DNA of 64,000 bases from Pseudomonadota bacterium (GCA_021323675.1 JAJPKP010000070.1:62001-126000); one strand, 5' to 3'; positions 1-8,825 are shown, numbered from the stretch's first letter. The notes: generated by a model from the sequence alone, not told the origin. Numbers and translations: made by a program.

Positions 1-109
1 CCGCGGTCGCACTGAGCGACGAATCGCCGGCCGCGACGGGGTTCGCCTGTGCGCGGGCGCAAAGTACGATCGACAACACGAGCAGCGGGAAAAGAAGGCG
101 GCGATCCAT
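1..109 (-). CDS. Secreted protein, N-terminal fragment (cut by window edge)
   Basis: Reading leftward from an ATG at 107-109, the first residues are MDRRLLFPLLVLSIVLCARA followed by Q-A-N. This is a typical Sec signal peptide: two arginines, a hydrophobic core and an A-x-A-like cleavage site. A second ATG at 114-116 overlaps the stop of the upstream gene, but it is in another frame and does not encode a signal peptide, so 109 is preferred. Only about 36 residues are visible, so the mature protein cannot be named. It starts 3 nt after the stop of the next gene and probably belongs to the same three-gene minus-strand operon of exported proteins. Confidence 0.55.
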   Translation of the reverse strand, partial: MDRRLLFPLLVLSIVLCARAQANPVAAGDSSLSATA

Positions 110-112
110 TCG

Positions 113-841
113 TCATTTGCTCCCGGACAGATTGAAAACCGTTTTCGCGCGAATCAGATCGATCAGAAGAATCTGCTCGCCGACCAGTTTGCCTTTCTGA
201 TTGTTGACGATTGCGATCGCGCCTCGAAACTCATCGCCCAGGATCCTCGCGTAGTCGCGCAGGTCGCTCTCCCAGAAATGATTCATGTCCCCGGGGCTCA
301 GCGAGCCGGCGCGCGGAAGCCGCGCCATCACGGTCGCGACGCGATCCCGGGGCATCGTGCGATCCACGAATACCTCGATCTGCTGCGCACCTTGTCCGTC
401 CGGGGGAGTAAACTCCAGGTCAGGCTTTCCCCATGCGGACTCGATCTCGGCGATCGCCTGCTTGCAGTCGCGCGTAGGCTTTTCGATGTACGGCGTTTCA
501 AGGCGAATGCCGAACGTTGCGCGCCCGTCGTCGGCGCTCGAGAACCAGAGCTGCAGCTTGCGGCCGTCCTTGAGCACGGTATCGATATGGCTGTACGGAG
601 AATCGACGATCCCGCTCGACTTGACGTTGTCGCCCAGGTAGCCGCCGACATTGTGAGCCATGCTGGTTCCGTAGTCGCCCTGGTAGAGGCCCTCCAGGGC
701 CTGATCGTCAAGCGCCTTGGAATCGTCAAGCGGCATATCGAGCGGGATGCTCACCAGGCGCATCCGATCGGCGGCACAGGCGGCGCGCGCCGCGATCAGA
801 ACAGCGATCATGCCCAGCGTTGCGAAGAGCTTTCGTTTCAT
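113..841 (-). CDS. Exported protein of unknown function, 242 aa
   Basis: The start is placed at the ATG 839-841, giving M-K-R-K-L-F-A-T-L-G and a clear signal peptide ending A-A-C-A-A-D around residue 24. A longer open frame exists upstream but runs into the preceding gene and lacks a signal. The mature part contains a repeated 'aspartate-rich then YxG' region near residues 30-60 and a pattern 'IETVLKDG..LQLWFSSADDG' in which an extracellular sensor-like or periplasmic fold is possible, but I do not recognise a family. The start overlaps the stop of the upstream FG-GAP-like gene by 3 bases (ATGA-type), so the two are very probably co-translated. Periplasmic location is inferred from the signal peptide. 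Confidence 0.7.
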   Translation of the reverse strand: MKRKLFATLGMIAVLIAARAACAADRMRLVSIPLDMPLDDSKALDDQALEGLYQGDYGTSMAHNVGGYLGDNVKSSGIVDSPYSHIDTVLKDGRKLQLWFSSADDGRATFGIRLETPYIEKPTRDCKQAIAEIESAWGKPDLEFTPPDGQGAQQIEVFVDRTMPRDRVATVMARLPRAGSLSPGDMNHFWESDLRDYARILGDEFRGAIAIVNNQKGKLVGEQILLIDLIRAKTVFNLSGSK

Positions 842-1794
842 CGGTCGCCCGAAATTCGGGACCTCGCGGTTCCGGCATCTCCAGCCCCCGGATGCGCGGA
901 ATCGTTCATTTGCTTTATCGATTTCCAATACGGACTGGTCCTGAGTTGTTCCATGAAATCGCGGCGGAACGCGTCCTTGCCGCGAATCTGTCCGGGCCAT
1001 GCCATATCCAGGAACTGCCACGCCTCAGCCTGATGCCCGCTGTAGATCAGGTCGAGCATCGTTCCCCAGAGCCGGGGCGGGATGTCCGCATCGGGCCACG
1101 ATCCCGGCGGCAGGTGCTTGCAATCGGCCTGGATGGATTCAGCGCGCGCGGTCAGGTCCTTCATATCCACGCCGGACGTGCGCATCAGATCCGGCGCGAT
1201 ATGATAGGCGCCGTCCTTGTAGCGGAGAATCACCTTGGGCGCGGGCGAATCGGCGAAATCGCTGTTCCAATTGGCAAAGCTCCAATCGTGAAGCTGAACC
1301 TGCAAGCCCGGTCCTTGCGCGAGCTTTACGAAATGCGGTCCTACGTCTCCGAATGCCGCATCCAGGCCGGCAATCTTTCGAAACTTCGGTCCGATTTCGA
1401 AGATATGCAGGGTCAAGCAGCAATTCGCGCCCCCGGCCCACTCCGAAACCACGAGGTCGGGCTGGCCGTCGCCGGTGATGTCGTTGCCCATCCTGACCAG
1501 CGCGGAATCGGGATCGTCGTCGTACAGCGTTCCGATTACGAATTTCTCGCCGTTTTCCGTGGCCTGCTTCCGATATATCTGCTTGTGATTCCTGAGAATC
1601 TCGAAGTATGCATCTTTTTTGTTCGAAGCGGGGTCGAAGTAGGTGTTGACGGTGTAGTCGCCGAAGCTCGCCGATTTCTGCAGGGGCGGAGAGCTGCCCG
1701 CTATGGCGGCGGGGCAGGTAGCCGCGATCGCTCCTGCCCAGATGACGGCCGATATCGCGCGCAGGCAAATTCGGCTGTTCGATAGTCCCTTCAT
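838..1794 (-). CDS. Exported FG-GAP/VCBS-like protein, 318 aa
   Basis: ATG at 1792-1794 begins M-K-G-L-S-N-S-R and a signal peptide running to P-A-A-I-A-G (about residue 30). A GTG 15 nt upstream is an alternative start. The centre carries 'NDITGDGQPDLVVSEW' (about residues 105-120), a Dx[DN]xDG calcium-loop motif as in FG-GAP/VCBS beta-propeller repeats, followed by 'NCCLTLHIFEI'. Only one such repeat is obvious, so this is a short family member rather than a full integrin-like propeller. The C-terminal 100 residues are helical with a Trp-rich segment (A-E-A-W-Q-F-L-D-M-A-W-P). Function unknown. It heads a minus-strand operon of three exported proteins, with a 4-nt overlap to the next gene. 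Confidence 0.72.
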   Translation of the reverse strand: MKGLSNSRICLRAISAVIWAGAIAATCPAAIAGSSPPLQKSASFGDYTVNTYFDPASNKKDAYFEILRNHKQIYRKQATENGEKFVIGTLYDDDPDSALVRMGNDITGDGQPDLVVSEWAGGANCCLTLHIFEIGPKFRKIAGLDAAFGDVGPHFVKLAQGPGLQVQLHDWSFANWNSDFADSPAPKVILRYKDGAYHIAPDLMRTSGVDMKDLTARAESIQADCKHLPPGSWPDADIPPRLWGTMLDLIYSGHQAEAWQFLDMAWPGQIRGKDAFRRDFMEQLRTSPYWKSIKQMNDSAHPGAGDAGTARSRISGDR

Positions 1795-1897
1795 CGATGA
1801 GGCTTGCACCTGTTAGCAGTTTTCACGCGCCACGCCAAAGGCGCGAACGGGCAGCCGAACGAAGCTCGAAATCCAGATGCGCGGCGATGCGGCGCAA

Positions 1898-3430
1898 TCA
1901 AGGCCGAGGTGTGGAACTGGCGGGCGTTTCCGGCAGTGAGTCGGGCGCGGCCAACTTCCGCAGTTCCCAGAGCGCGAATTTCCCGTGGCCAAAGGTGCGT
2001 TCGTTTCCCACCTGGATCACCGCATCTCTGGGCAGGGTTATTGTGCCGGCGTCCCGGCGGCTTAGCGGAGACCAAAACCGCGTCAGTACTGAACGATCGC
2101 CTCCCACGGCGAGCACCGGCCAGTAGTCGATCGATTCTCCCGGATTCGCGTATGGCCCCAGGTAGAACTGCGCGCCGACTCGGTTTGCGTAAGCAAGGAT
2201 TCTTTGCCGCGACAACGTTTCGTCATAGGTGTAGTCGTTGGTCAGGCCGTCCAACGCCACGATCTTCTGATTGGAAAAATAGGCCAGGCTTCCGGGAAAT
2301 TCGGCCGCCAGCATCGTCGCATCCGCCGGCAGAAGATCTTTTACCCATCGAAACGGCGGCTCCTCGGGAGCGGATTGCGTGACGGCAGTCGGATTCAGAG
2401 GATTCACGTTGAAGCCACACGCCTTAAGCCAGGTGCGCCCGACCGCGAGGATCAAGATGATTGCGGCGACCGCCGGCTGGAGTCTCGGAAGCTCTACGTA
2501 GTCCAGGAAAAGCGCCGCGTTGGCTACCCCGACCGTGTAGTACCAGAACATCGCGGTGGACGGCGATGCGGAAAACAGCAGCACGTATGACGCGTGCAAC
2601 AGCGTGCCCATCGAGGTCGCCAGCAGAATCCAATCCCTTCGATACAGCGACGCGACGAGGCTTCCCACAGCCGCAATCGTAACCACCGCGCCCAGCTTTC
2701 CGAGGTAGCGAGGCTCCATCATCAGGTGTGGAAAGGAGCTCTTGATCGCGCCCGAAATCGGAACCAGATGGCCGTACGCATGGAGGTTCCAGACCAAATA
2801 CACCAGCAACGGCGGCGCCGCGGTCTCGACGATGCGAATCGCGCGGCGAACCGCCGCATCCGGATCGGTCGCAAGCGCAATTACGGTGCCTGACGCGACC
2901 AGAAAAACATTGTCCAGCCGCGCAAGACAGGCCAGAGCGGATGCGATCCCGAACATCCGCCAGTTCGACGGTTCGTCCGGATCGCAAAGGCAGAGGTCGA
3001 GCCGGACGAGCCACCATACGATCGTCAACAGCGAGAGATGCGTCTCGAGCCCGAACAGTCCCGTGCCGTAGGCCAGCGACAACAGTCCCGCGCCGACCAT
3101 CCACACGCCGCGCCGCCGCGTTTCGAGGCGATAAAAGAGCATCAGCGCGCCGCCCAGCCACAGAAACTCGACGACGATCCCGAGCCGCAGCGCGAGCAGC
3201 TTGCGGCCTCCCACAAGCCCCATCACGGCGATCGTCGCGATCATCTGGAGCGGATGATACCCGTTGGTCCGCTCGATGCCGTTGAAGGTCGAGCCGTCGC
3301 CTCGGACGATGTGCCAGGCGATCTGCGGATAGAAGAGCGCATCGTCGGGGAAAAATGGGATCGGATGAATCAGTATCGGGACCGCCAGCACGACCAGGAA
3401 CAAGACCAACAGAATTCTGAGGCGGGACAT
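1898..3430 (-). CDS. Polytopic membrane protein, GT-C glycosyltransferase-like
   Basis: A 510-residue protein with about ten hydrophobic segments in the first 330 residues and a soluble C-terminal part of about 150 residues. After the first membrane helix comes P-F-F-P-D-D-A-L-F-Y-P-Q-I-A, an acidic pair in the first external loop, which is the hallmark of GT-C lipid-sugar-dependent glycosyltransferases (PMT/ArnT-like, DUF2723-like). The substrate would be a polyprenyl-phosphate sugar, acting at the outer face of the cytoplasmic membrane. The family assignment rests on topology and this acidic motif only. It is transcribed alone, with 103 nt to the downstream operon and about 108 nt to the upstream methyltransferase. 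A role in cell-envelope glycosylation is inference. Confidence 0.6.
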   Translation of the reverse strand: MSRLRILLVLFLVVLAVPILIHPIPFFPDDALFYPQIAWHIVRGDGSTFNGIERTNGYHPLQMIATIAVMGLVGGRKLLALRLGIVVEFLWLGGALMLFYRLETRRRGVWMVGAGLLSLAYGTGLFGLETHLSLLTIVWWLVRLDLCLCDPDEPSNWRMFGIASALACLARLDNVFLVASGTVIALATDPDAAVRRAIRIVETAAPPLLVYLVWNLHAYGHLVPISGAIKSSFPHLMMEPRYLGKLGAVVTIAAVGSLVASLYRRDWILLATSMGTLLHASYVLLFSASPSTAMFWYYTVGVANAALFLDYVELPRLQPAVAAIILILAVGRTWLKACGFNVNPLNPTAVTQSAPEEPPFRWVKDLLPADATMLAAEFPGSLAYFSNQKIVALDGLTNDYTYDETLSRQRILAYANRVGAQFYLGPYANPGESIDYWPVLAVGGDRSVLTRFWSPLSRRDAGTITLPRDAVIQVGNERTFGHGKFALWELRKLAAPDSLPETPASSTPRP

Positions 3431-3538
3431 GCGAAAGAAATGATTCTCACAGCCCGCCCCGCGCCATTCAACTCGAAACGCTGAAGGCTCGCTTCCGCCA
3501 GGCCGTGCGCGGTCACCGCGATCAGCAGTGGTGGGATG

Positions 3539-4177
3539 CTACCTGATCTTCGCGGGGCGGGTGGCGCGCAGGACGAAGTGATAGCGCAGATGCTCCAAAG
3601 ATTCGGCTTCAAATCCCGCCGCGGTCAGGCGATCGCGCGCCTCGGCGATGCTGTGGGTGTGGCCCTTCGGCGGTCCGATCGGACGGTCCATCTCGCCGTC
3701 CCAATCGATTATCAGCGCCGAGCCTCCCGGCTTGAGAAGCTGCGACATCTCGCGCAGCGCATCGTCGCCAACTTCGTGCAGGACATTGAGCGCCAGGATT
3801 CGATCGGCGGTCCCAATGATGGAGCCAAGCTCGCCGCTGAGCATCGGCTGGATATTCGTCAACTGGCGCATCGCGGGCTTCGCCTTCATCAGTTCGATCA
3901 TCCCGGGCTGCTCGTCGAGCGCGACGATTTTCAAATCGGGGCGGCGCCTGGCGATCTCGATTGAATAGGTCCCCGTGCCCGCTCCAAAATCGATCACGAC
4001 AGATCCCTCGGGCGCGTCGAGAAGCTTCAGCACATCGGCGGGCGCCATATATTCAAAGCGCTGCGGGTCGTCCAGAAGCGCGGCGCGCGCCGGGTTGAAA
4101 ACCTCGGGCTGCTTGGCGCCTTCGCGCGAATGTCCGTGGCGATGCGACCGGTGACCGGCTTCGTGCTTGGTGCTCAT
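3539..4177 (-). CDS. Class I SAM-dependent methyltransferase, 212 aa
   Basis: The Rossmann SAM-binding motif I is visible as V-V-I-D-F-G-A-G-T-G-T-Y (about residues 60-71), followed by an acidic loop (I-V-A-L-D-E-Q-P) and motif IV 'ILALNVLHEVGDD'. Post-motif 'LLKPGGSALIIDWDGEMD' is typical of UbiE/ArsM-like small-molecule methyltransferases. The N-terminus is His/Arg-rich (M-S-T-K-H-E-A-G-H-R-S-H-R-H-G-H) and might bind metal, which is unusual. It is transcribed divergently from the selenocysteine-type thioredoxin gene, 115 nt away. The substrate is unknown. Confidence 0.78.
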   Translation of the reverse strand: MSTKHEAGHRSHRHGHSREGAKQPEVFNPARAALLDDPQRFEYMAPADVLKLLDAPEGSVVIDFGAGTGTYSIEIARRRPDLKIVALDEQPGMIELMKAKPAMRQLTNIQPMLSGELGSIIGTADRILALNVLHEVGDDALREMSQLLKPGGSALIIDWDGEMDRPIGPPKGHTHSIAEARDRLTAAGFEAESLEHLRYHFVLRATRPAKIR

Positions 4178-4292
4178 CTCCCGTTTGCCCTCGATTCAGA
4201 GAAAATCCGCAATTCCGCCCCGCGTCAACCTTGAAGATTGGTGCTTGACCGCGGCGGTGCCCGTCGGAGATATAAGAGCGAGGAGAGCCGCC

Positions 4293-5366
4293 ATGATACT
4301 CACCTCGCTCGAAGTCGATCCCAAAGAGTTCGAAGCGCGCACCGGATGGGCGATCAAGCCCGAAGGCGCTTGCAAAGACCATATCTGCGTTCCGCTTGCC
4401 GCTGGCGCGCACGCCGGAAAGCTCGACGCGAGGATGCTCTCCGAGCGGCTTGGGATGCCCCTGGTTCACGACGCCGACGCGAAAGTATGGTGTCTCGGGC
4501 CGGAGGCGATGGGCCATGCGCTGACGACGGCTCGCGCGCCCGAGCTGGCGCTGCCCGACTACAAGGGAAATCAGTTCCGGCTGAGTTCGCTGCGCGGGCA
4601 GAAGGCGCTCATCGTCACATGGTCCTCGTGGTGAGGATGCCGGCTTGACCTGCCCGTGTGGCAGGCCCTGCGCAACGAACTTCATCCCAAGGGTCTTGAA
4701 ATCGTAACCGTCGCACTCGATGTCGATCCGGAAGCGGCCCGCGCATGGATCGAGCAGACCAACCCGAACCATCCCTCGCTCATCGACAGCGCCCATCGCG
4801 TCGATGAACTGTTCGGCGTCGTCAACGTGCCCAACAGCGTTTGGATCGATGAAGAGGGGATGATCGTCAGGCCGGTCGAGCCCGCGTGGCCGGAGCGCGA
4901 CAATCCTCCCGATTGGCAGACGATGGCCGACAGCCCCGATGTCCCCGAGCAATTGCGCGAGACGCTCAAGCTCGCCCGCAACATCCGCACCCAGCCAAAG
5001 GAATACACCGACGCGCTGCGCGACTGGGTCGAGAAGGGCCGCGCAAGCCGCTACGCCTTGCCGCCCGAAGAAGTGATCGCGCGCAGCGGACCGCGCGGCA
5101 AAGCGGAAGCGGAGGCGGCGGCGCACTTCGAGCTCGGGCAATACCTGTGGGAAACCGGACGGCGCGAGCTGGCTCCGAAGCATTGGCGCGAAGCCCATCG
5201 CCTGCAGCCCGACAACTGGACCTACAAGCGCCAGGCATGGACGCTCGCCGATCCGTTCCAGGGGCCGACGGACCTCTACGATTCGTGCTGGGTCGAAGAC
5301 GTGCGCAAGATCGGCGCCGAGAACTACTATCCGCCGCTGAACCTGACTCCCGGCGGCGGAAAATAA
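4293..5366 (+). CDS. Thioredoxin-like (TlpA/redoxin) protein with in-frame UGA: probable selenoprotein, 357 aa
   Basis: The ATG at 4293 follows an AGGAG ribosome-binding site at 4281-4285. The frame is open to 4631, has TGA at 4632-4634, and continues in the same frame to TAA at 5364-5366 with no other stop. The sequence around the TGA is W-S-S-W-[UGA]-G-C-R-L-D-L-P-V-W, exactly where thioredoxin-like proteins carry their catalytic cysteine, so UGA as selenocysteine (residue 114) gives a Sec-Gly-Cys motif. Residues about 80-200 form the redoxin fold, including the cis-Pro strand 'NVPNSVWIDEEG'. An N-terminal domain has 'IKPEGACKDHICVPL' with a further Cys pair, and the C-terminus (about 285-335) is TPR-like. 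A hairpin at 4649-4665 fits a bacterial SECIS. The likely role is cytosolic thiol or peroxide redox chemistry. Alternatives are a sequencing error or a pseudogene, but the downstream half keeps full domain conservation. Confidence 0.85.
4649..4665 (+). promoter_or_regulatory. Candidate bacterial SECIS hairpin
   Basis: CCTGCC (4649-4654) pairs perfectly with GGCAGG (4660-4665) around the 5-nt loop CGTGT. The loop starts 20 nt after the UGA at 4632-4634 and has G at its second position. These match the known features of bacterial SECIS elements: a short stem-loop inside the coding region just after UGA, with a small apical loop and a G in its first two bases, which is recognised by SelB. Confidence 0.7.
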
Positions 5367-5533
5367 GCGCACTAAGCGTCCGCGCAGCTACTCCCGGTTC
5401 GAGGGGTTTGGCCCCGCGGCGGCTCTCAATCGAGTTGACAGTACACGCTGCGCAATCTCTCGTTCGACCGACCGGCCATAGTGCTTGACTTCCGCGGCTT
5501 ATCGTTCGACAAGCAGGGCAGGAGGATTCCGAG

Positions 5534-6973
5534 GTGGCCGAGCTTGCCTATTCCAGTGCTATCGCGATCGCGAAGAAGATCCGCGATCGCAAAATTTCCA
5601 GCCGCGAAGCTCTCGATTACTTTCTCGCGCGCGTCGATTCGCTCGACAAGCCGATCAACAGCGTCGTCACGATCGATGCCGCACGGGCGCGCGCGGAGGC
5701 CGATGCCGCCGATGCCGCGTTGGCCCGCGGCGAGATTCGCGGACCGCTGCACGGCGTGCCGATGACCATAAAAGATTCCTTCCAGACCGCCGGGATGCGA
5801 ACGACGTCCGGAGCCCCCGAACTCAAGGATTTCGTGCCGCAGGAAGATGCGTGGCCGGTCGCGCGCCTGCGCCAGGCCGGCGCGATCATCTACGGCAAAA
5901 CCAACCTCCCCATCTATGCGGGCGATCTGCAGAGCTATAACGAGGTCTTCGGCACCACCAACAATCCGCATGACCTGACCCGCACTCCCGGAGGATCGTC
6001 CGGCGGATCGGCGGCGGCGCTGGCCTGCGGTTTTACTCCGCTCGAACTCGGCAGCGATATCGGCGGATCGATTCGGCTGCCCTCTCATATGTCGGGAGTG
6101 GTTGGCCACAAACCCAGCTACGGCATCGTCCCCGCCCACGGACAGATTCCGGGACCTCCGGGCACCCTGACGCTTGCCGATTTGGCGGTGGCAGGGCCGA
6201 TGGCGCGCACGGTCGATGATCTCAAGCTCGGCCTCGATATCATGGCCGGACCGAATCGATGGGACGGTCCCGCGTGGCGGCTCAAACTGCCACCGCCGCG
6301 CCATCGCAAGCTCGCCGAATATCGCATCGCGGCGTGGCTCGATGATCCCGCTTGCCGCGTCGAGCCCGAGTCGCGCGCTCTGCTCGAGAAGGCTGCCGCG
6401 ACGCTCGCTTCAGCCGGCGCCGCCGTGGATTACGATGCGCGCCCCGCATTCACGCTGGAGAAAGTGGCCGACACGTTCTTCGCGCTTCTGCAGGCCGCGC
6501 TCGCAGGGGGAGTCTCGTTCGAGAAAATCGAGCAGTATGCCGCCACCTCCGGCGATACTTCCGCCGCCCAAACCCGCCGCCTGCTCGCGATGCGCCATCG
6601 GCAGTGGCTCAGTTACAACGAGCGGCGGCTGCAGATGCGCAAGCGTTGGGAAGAATTCTTCACGCAGTGGGATGCGATCCTGCTGCCGGTGATGCCCTGT
6701 CCCGCAATTCCGCACGATCACTCGGAGCCGCAGGCGAGCCGGATGGCGACGGTCGGGGGAGATCAGATGCCGTACTGGAATCTGACGACCTGGATGGCGC
6801 CCGCGGGCGCATGCTATCTGCCCGCGACCGTCGTTCCGGTTGGCACGCTCTCGAACGGGCTTCCGGTCGGAATTCAGATCGTCGGTCCGTTCCTTGAAGA
6901 CCGGACCACGCTCGATCTCGGGCGGCATCTGCACGCCCGGATGGGCGGATGCCCGCGGCCGCGGGGTTTCTAG
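5534..6973 (+). CDS. Amidase (amidase-signature family), 479 aa
   Basis: The GTG start at 5534 follows a strong AGGAGG at 5520-5525. The amidase-signature triad is visible: Lys80 in P-M-T-I-K-D-S-F, cis-Ser155 in T-P-G-G-S-S-G-G-S and nucleophile Ser179 in S-D-I-G-G-S-I-R. The 24-residue distance between the two serines equals that in the family. Length (479 aa) is normal. Members hydrolyse carboxamides (R-CO-NH2) or carbamates in the cytosol, and the exact substrate cannot be read from sequence. The gene stands alone and converges on the SDR gene, with a long hairpin between the two stops. Confidence 0.88.
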   Translation: MAELAYSSAIAIAKKIRDRKISSREALDYFLARVDSLDKPINSVVTIDAARARAEADAADAALARGEIRGPLHGVPMTIKDSFQTAGMRTTSGAPELKDFVPQEDAWPVARLRQAGAIIYGKTNLPIYAGDLQSYNEVFGTTNNPHDLTRTPGGSSGGSAAALACGFTPLELGSDIGGSIRLPSHMSGVVGHKPSYGIVPAHGQIPGPPGTLTLADLAVAGPMARTVDDLKLGLDIMAGPNRWDGPAWRLKLPPPRHRKLAEYRIAAWLDDPACRVEPESRALLEKAAATLASAGAAVDYDARPAFTLEKVADTFFALLQAALAGGVSFEKIEQYAATSGDTSAAQTRRLLAMRHRQWLSYNERRLQMRKRWEEFFTQWDAILLPVMPCPAIPHDHSEPQASRMATVGGDQMPYWNLTTWMAPAGACYLPATVVPVGTLSNGLPVGIQIVGPFLEDRTTLDLGRHLHARMGGCPRPRGF

Positions 6974-6985
6974 AATTGATGCTCG

Positions 6986-7017
6986 GCCGGGCGCGCGTTT
7001 CATATCGCGCGCCCGGC
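6986..7017. terminator. GC-rich hairpin between convergent genes
   Basis: GCCGGGCGCGCG (6986-6997) and CGCGCGCCCGGC (7006-7017) form a perfect 12-bp stem with an 8-nt loop. It lies 12 nt after the amidase stop and 10 nt before the SDR stop on the other strand, so it can end transcription from both sides. There is no U-tract, so termination may be Rho-assisted. Confidence 0.6.
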
Positions 7018-7027
7018 TCCCGAGTCC

Positions 7028-7885
7028 CTATGACGGCCGCTTGATCTCGAACGAAGGTCCCGACCAGCCTTCTTCGAGCAGCGAAGACGCGTTTTGCGAT
7101 CCTTGTCCGATGCTGCCGCCGACCATCCCCGACGTCACCGCGCCGTCCACCACCATCGCCTGCCCGCTGACGAATTCGGAATCATCGCTGGCGAGAAACG
7201 TCGCCATCGCGGCGATATCCTCCGGCCGCCCGGCGCGCGGCCACGGCTGAAACGCGGCAAAGAGCTGGGTCGCCGTCTGTTCACCGCCGGGGATGCGATT
7301 GTAGGTCAGCGGCGTCGCGATCAGGCCGGGGCAGATGCAGTTGACGCGAATCTTGTCCTTGGCAAGCTCGATCGATGCCGACCGGGTCAGGCTGATCACG
7401 CCCGCCTTCGCCGCGCAGTAGGCGTGAAGTCCCGGCGCTCCGCGCAGGCCGGCAATCGATGCGGTTGAGATGATCGAGCCGCCTCCCGCCTTTCTCATCT
7501 CGGGCACGGAGTACTTGATGCCCAGGAAGACCGCGCGCAGCAGGATGGCGAAGCTGCGGTCCCAGTTCTCCGCCGTGGTCCTTTCGATCGGGCCGACAGC
7601 GCCGCCCAGGCCGGCGTTATTGTAGATGACGTTGAGGCGGCCGAATTCCTTGACCGCGCGATCGACCGCGCCTTTTATATCTTCCTCGCGCGCCACGTCG
7701 GTGAGCTGAAACACCGCGTTGCCGCCGTTTTCCTTGCAATCGCGCACGGCGGCTTCGCCACCTTCGCGGTTGAGATCCGCGATAACTATCGAGGCGCCTT
7801 CGCCCGCGAACCTGATGGCGGTGGACCGTCCGATGCCGCTTGCCGCTCCCGTGATGACCGCAACTTTTCCTTCCAGCTTGCCCAT
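7028..7885 (-). CDS. Short-chain dehydrogenase/reductase, 285 aa
   Basis: A classical SDR: the cofactor motif T-G-A-A-S-G-I-G-R is at residues 12-20, the N-N-A-G motif near 90, and the catalytic Ser/Tyr/Lys in the segment ending Y-C-A-A-K. An Asp after the second strand (I-V-I-A-D-L-N) suggests NAD rather than NADP. The C-terminus extends about 25 residues beyond the usual end (G-S-Q-N-A-S-S-L-L-E-E-G-W). It reduces or oxidises an alcohol/ketone of unknown identity, and it lies outside the steroid cluster. The upstream 200 nt separate it divergently from the PDZ protein gene. Confidence 0.85.
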   Translation of the reverse strand: MGKLEGKVAVITGAASGIGRSTAIRFAGEGASIVIADLNREGGEAAVRDCKENGGNAVFQLTDVAREEDIKGAVDRAVKEFGRLNVIYNNAGLGGAVGPIERTTAENWDRSFAILLRAVFLGIKYSVPEMRKAGGGSIISTASIAGLRGAPGLHAYCAAKAGVISLTRSASIELAKDKIRVNCICPGLIATPLTYNRIPGGEQTATQLFAAFQPWPRAGRPEDIAAMATFLASDDSEFVSGQAMVVDGAVTSGMVGGSIGQGSQNASSLLEEGWSGPSFEIKRPS

Positions 7886-8084
7886 GGTCGTTCTCCATTC
7901 GGTGCGCCGCGCCGCCGCTGCGTGAATCGAGCGGACGGCGCGAAAATTCGCACCGCGGATGAGAATCGCACGCTAAGCCGCGCATCGGCAAGGACGGCTG
8001 CCGGCGCGTAATTTTTCCGTATTGCGACTCGCGCGGATCGGATCCTACGATCCCTTTCCAGCACCATTGGCGAGGTAAACGACG

Positions 8085-8825
8085 ATGCTACGCGTCAGAC
8101 TCGCAAGTTGGCTGCTGCTCCTTCCCTTCCTGCTTCCGGTTCAGTCACAGGCGCAAAATTCCGATCGCGCCTTCGAGCCACAGTCCGCCGCGAGCAGCGC
8201 TGCCGCGCGTGCTCCAGCGGGACAGGCCGGCGCCAACTCGTCCACGCTCGAAATCGCCCCGCAACCGTCCGCACTTCCCGCCCAGCCCGGACGGGATTCA
8301 GAAGCCGGCCCCCGGGCTTTCCAGCCTTCGAACGATTCCGCCTCCTTGAACCGTGCTTACCGTTCAAACGGTCCCGACGATGGACGCCGGCCTTATCTCG
8401 GCGTTGAGCTTCAATACACGACCGAATGCTTCCTCGGCATGGAAGTGCGCGGGTTCGAGGTCCTGTCGGTCACGCCCGACAGTCCCGCGGCTCGCGCCGG
8501 ACTTCAGGCGCGCAAACCCGGCACTGCGCTCGGCGACCTTGAAACCTTCGGCAGCGTGATGGCCTTTCCGCTGGCGCTGTTCACCATTCCGCACCTTCGG
8601 CGTTCGGGCGCGTTGGGGATGCCGGGCGATGTGATCGTCGCCGTGGATGATCGCCGCGTGAGAACGGAGCAGGAATTGATGGACGCGCTTTATCCGCTCA
8701 GGGCGGGCGACACCGCGTATCTGACGGTGATTCGTCCCCTGGTCGGCGGCGGCCATACGACGGCGCGCGTCGCCTTGCATATCGATCGCACGCTGCCGGC
8801 GCTTCACGACCCCGCATCTCCCTGA
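8085..8825 (+). CDS. Exported PDZ-domain protein, 246 aa
   Basis: It begins M-L-R-V-R-L-A-S-W-L with a signal peptide ending S-Q-A-Q (about residue 24). Residues 25-95 are a low-complexity Ala/Ser/Pro linker. Residues about 105-235 form a PDZ domain: the carboxylate-binding 'YLGVEL' strand, then 'VLSVTPDSPAARAGLQ' and 'GDVIVAVDDRRVRTEQELMD', all typical of HtrA-type PDZ domains. There is no protease domain. An insertion (F-G-S-V-M-A-F-P-L-A-L-F) separates the two PDZ halves. It is probably a periplasmic scaffold or partner for an envelope protease; that role is inference. Confidence 0.78.
   Translation: MLRVRLASWLLLLPFLLPVQSQAQNSDRAFEPQSAASSAAARAPAGQAGANSSTLEIAPQPSALPAQPGRDSEAGPRAFQPSNDSASLNRAYRSNGPDDGRRPYLGVELQYTTECFLGMEVRGFEVLSVTPDSPAARAGLQARKPGTALGDLETFGSVMAFPLALFTIPHLRRSGALGMPGDVIVAVDDRRVRTEQELMDALYPLRAGDTAYLTVIRPLVGGGHTTARVALHIDRTLPALHDPASP

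Noticed and set aside
4293-4634. Reading the 4293-4634 ORF as a complete short protein or the whole locus as a pseudogene
   Set aside because: It would end exactly at the catalytic thiol position, and the downstream half is fully conserved in the same frame with a SECIS-like hairpin.
4053-5372. 439-codon minus-strand open frame
   Set aside because: Antisense to the thioredoxin-like selenoprotein gene. The sense strand has the ribosome-binding site, redox motif and domain conservation.
5367-5440. Possible tRNA (GGTTCGA-like T-loop at about 5395)
   Set aside because: No acceptor, D or anticodon stem can be formed around it.
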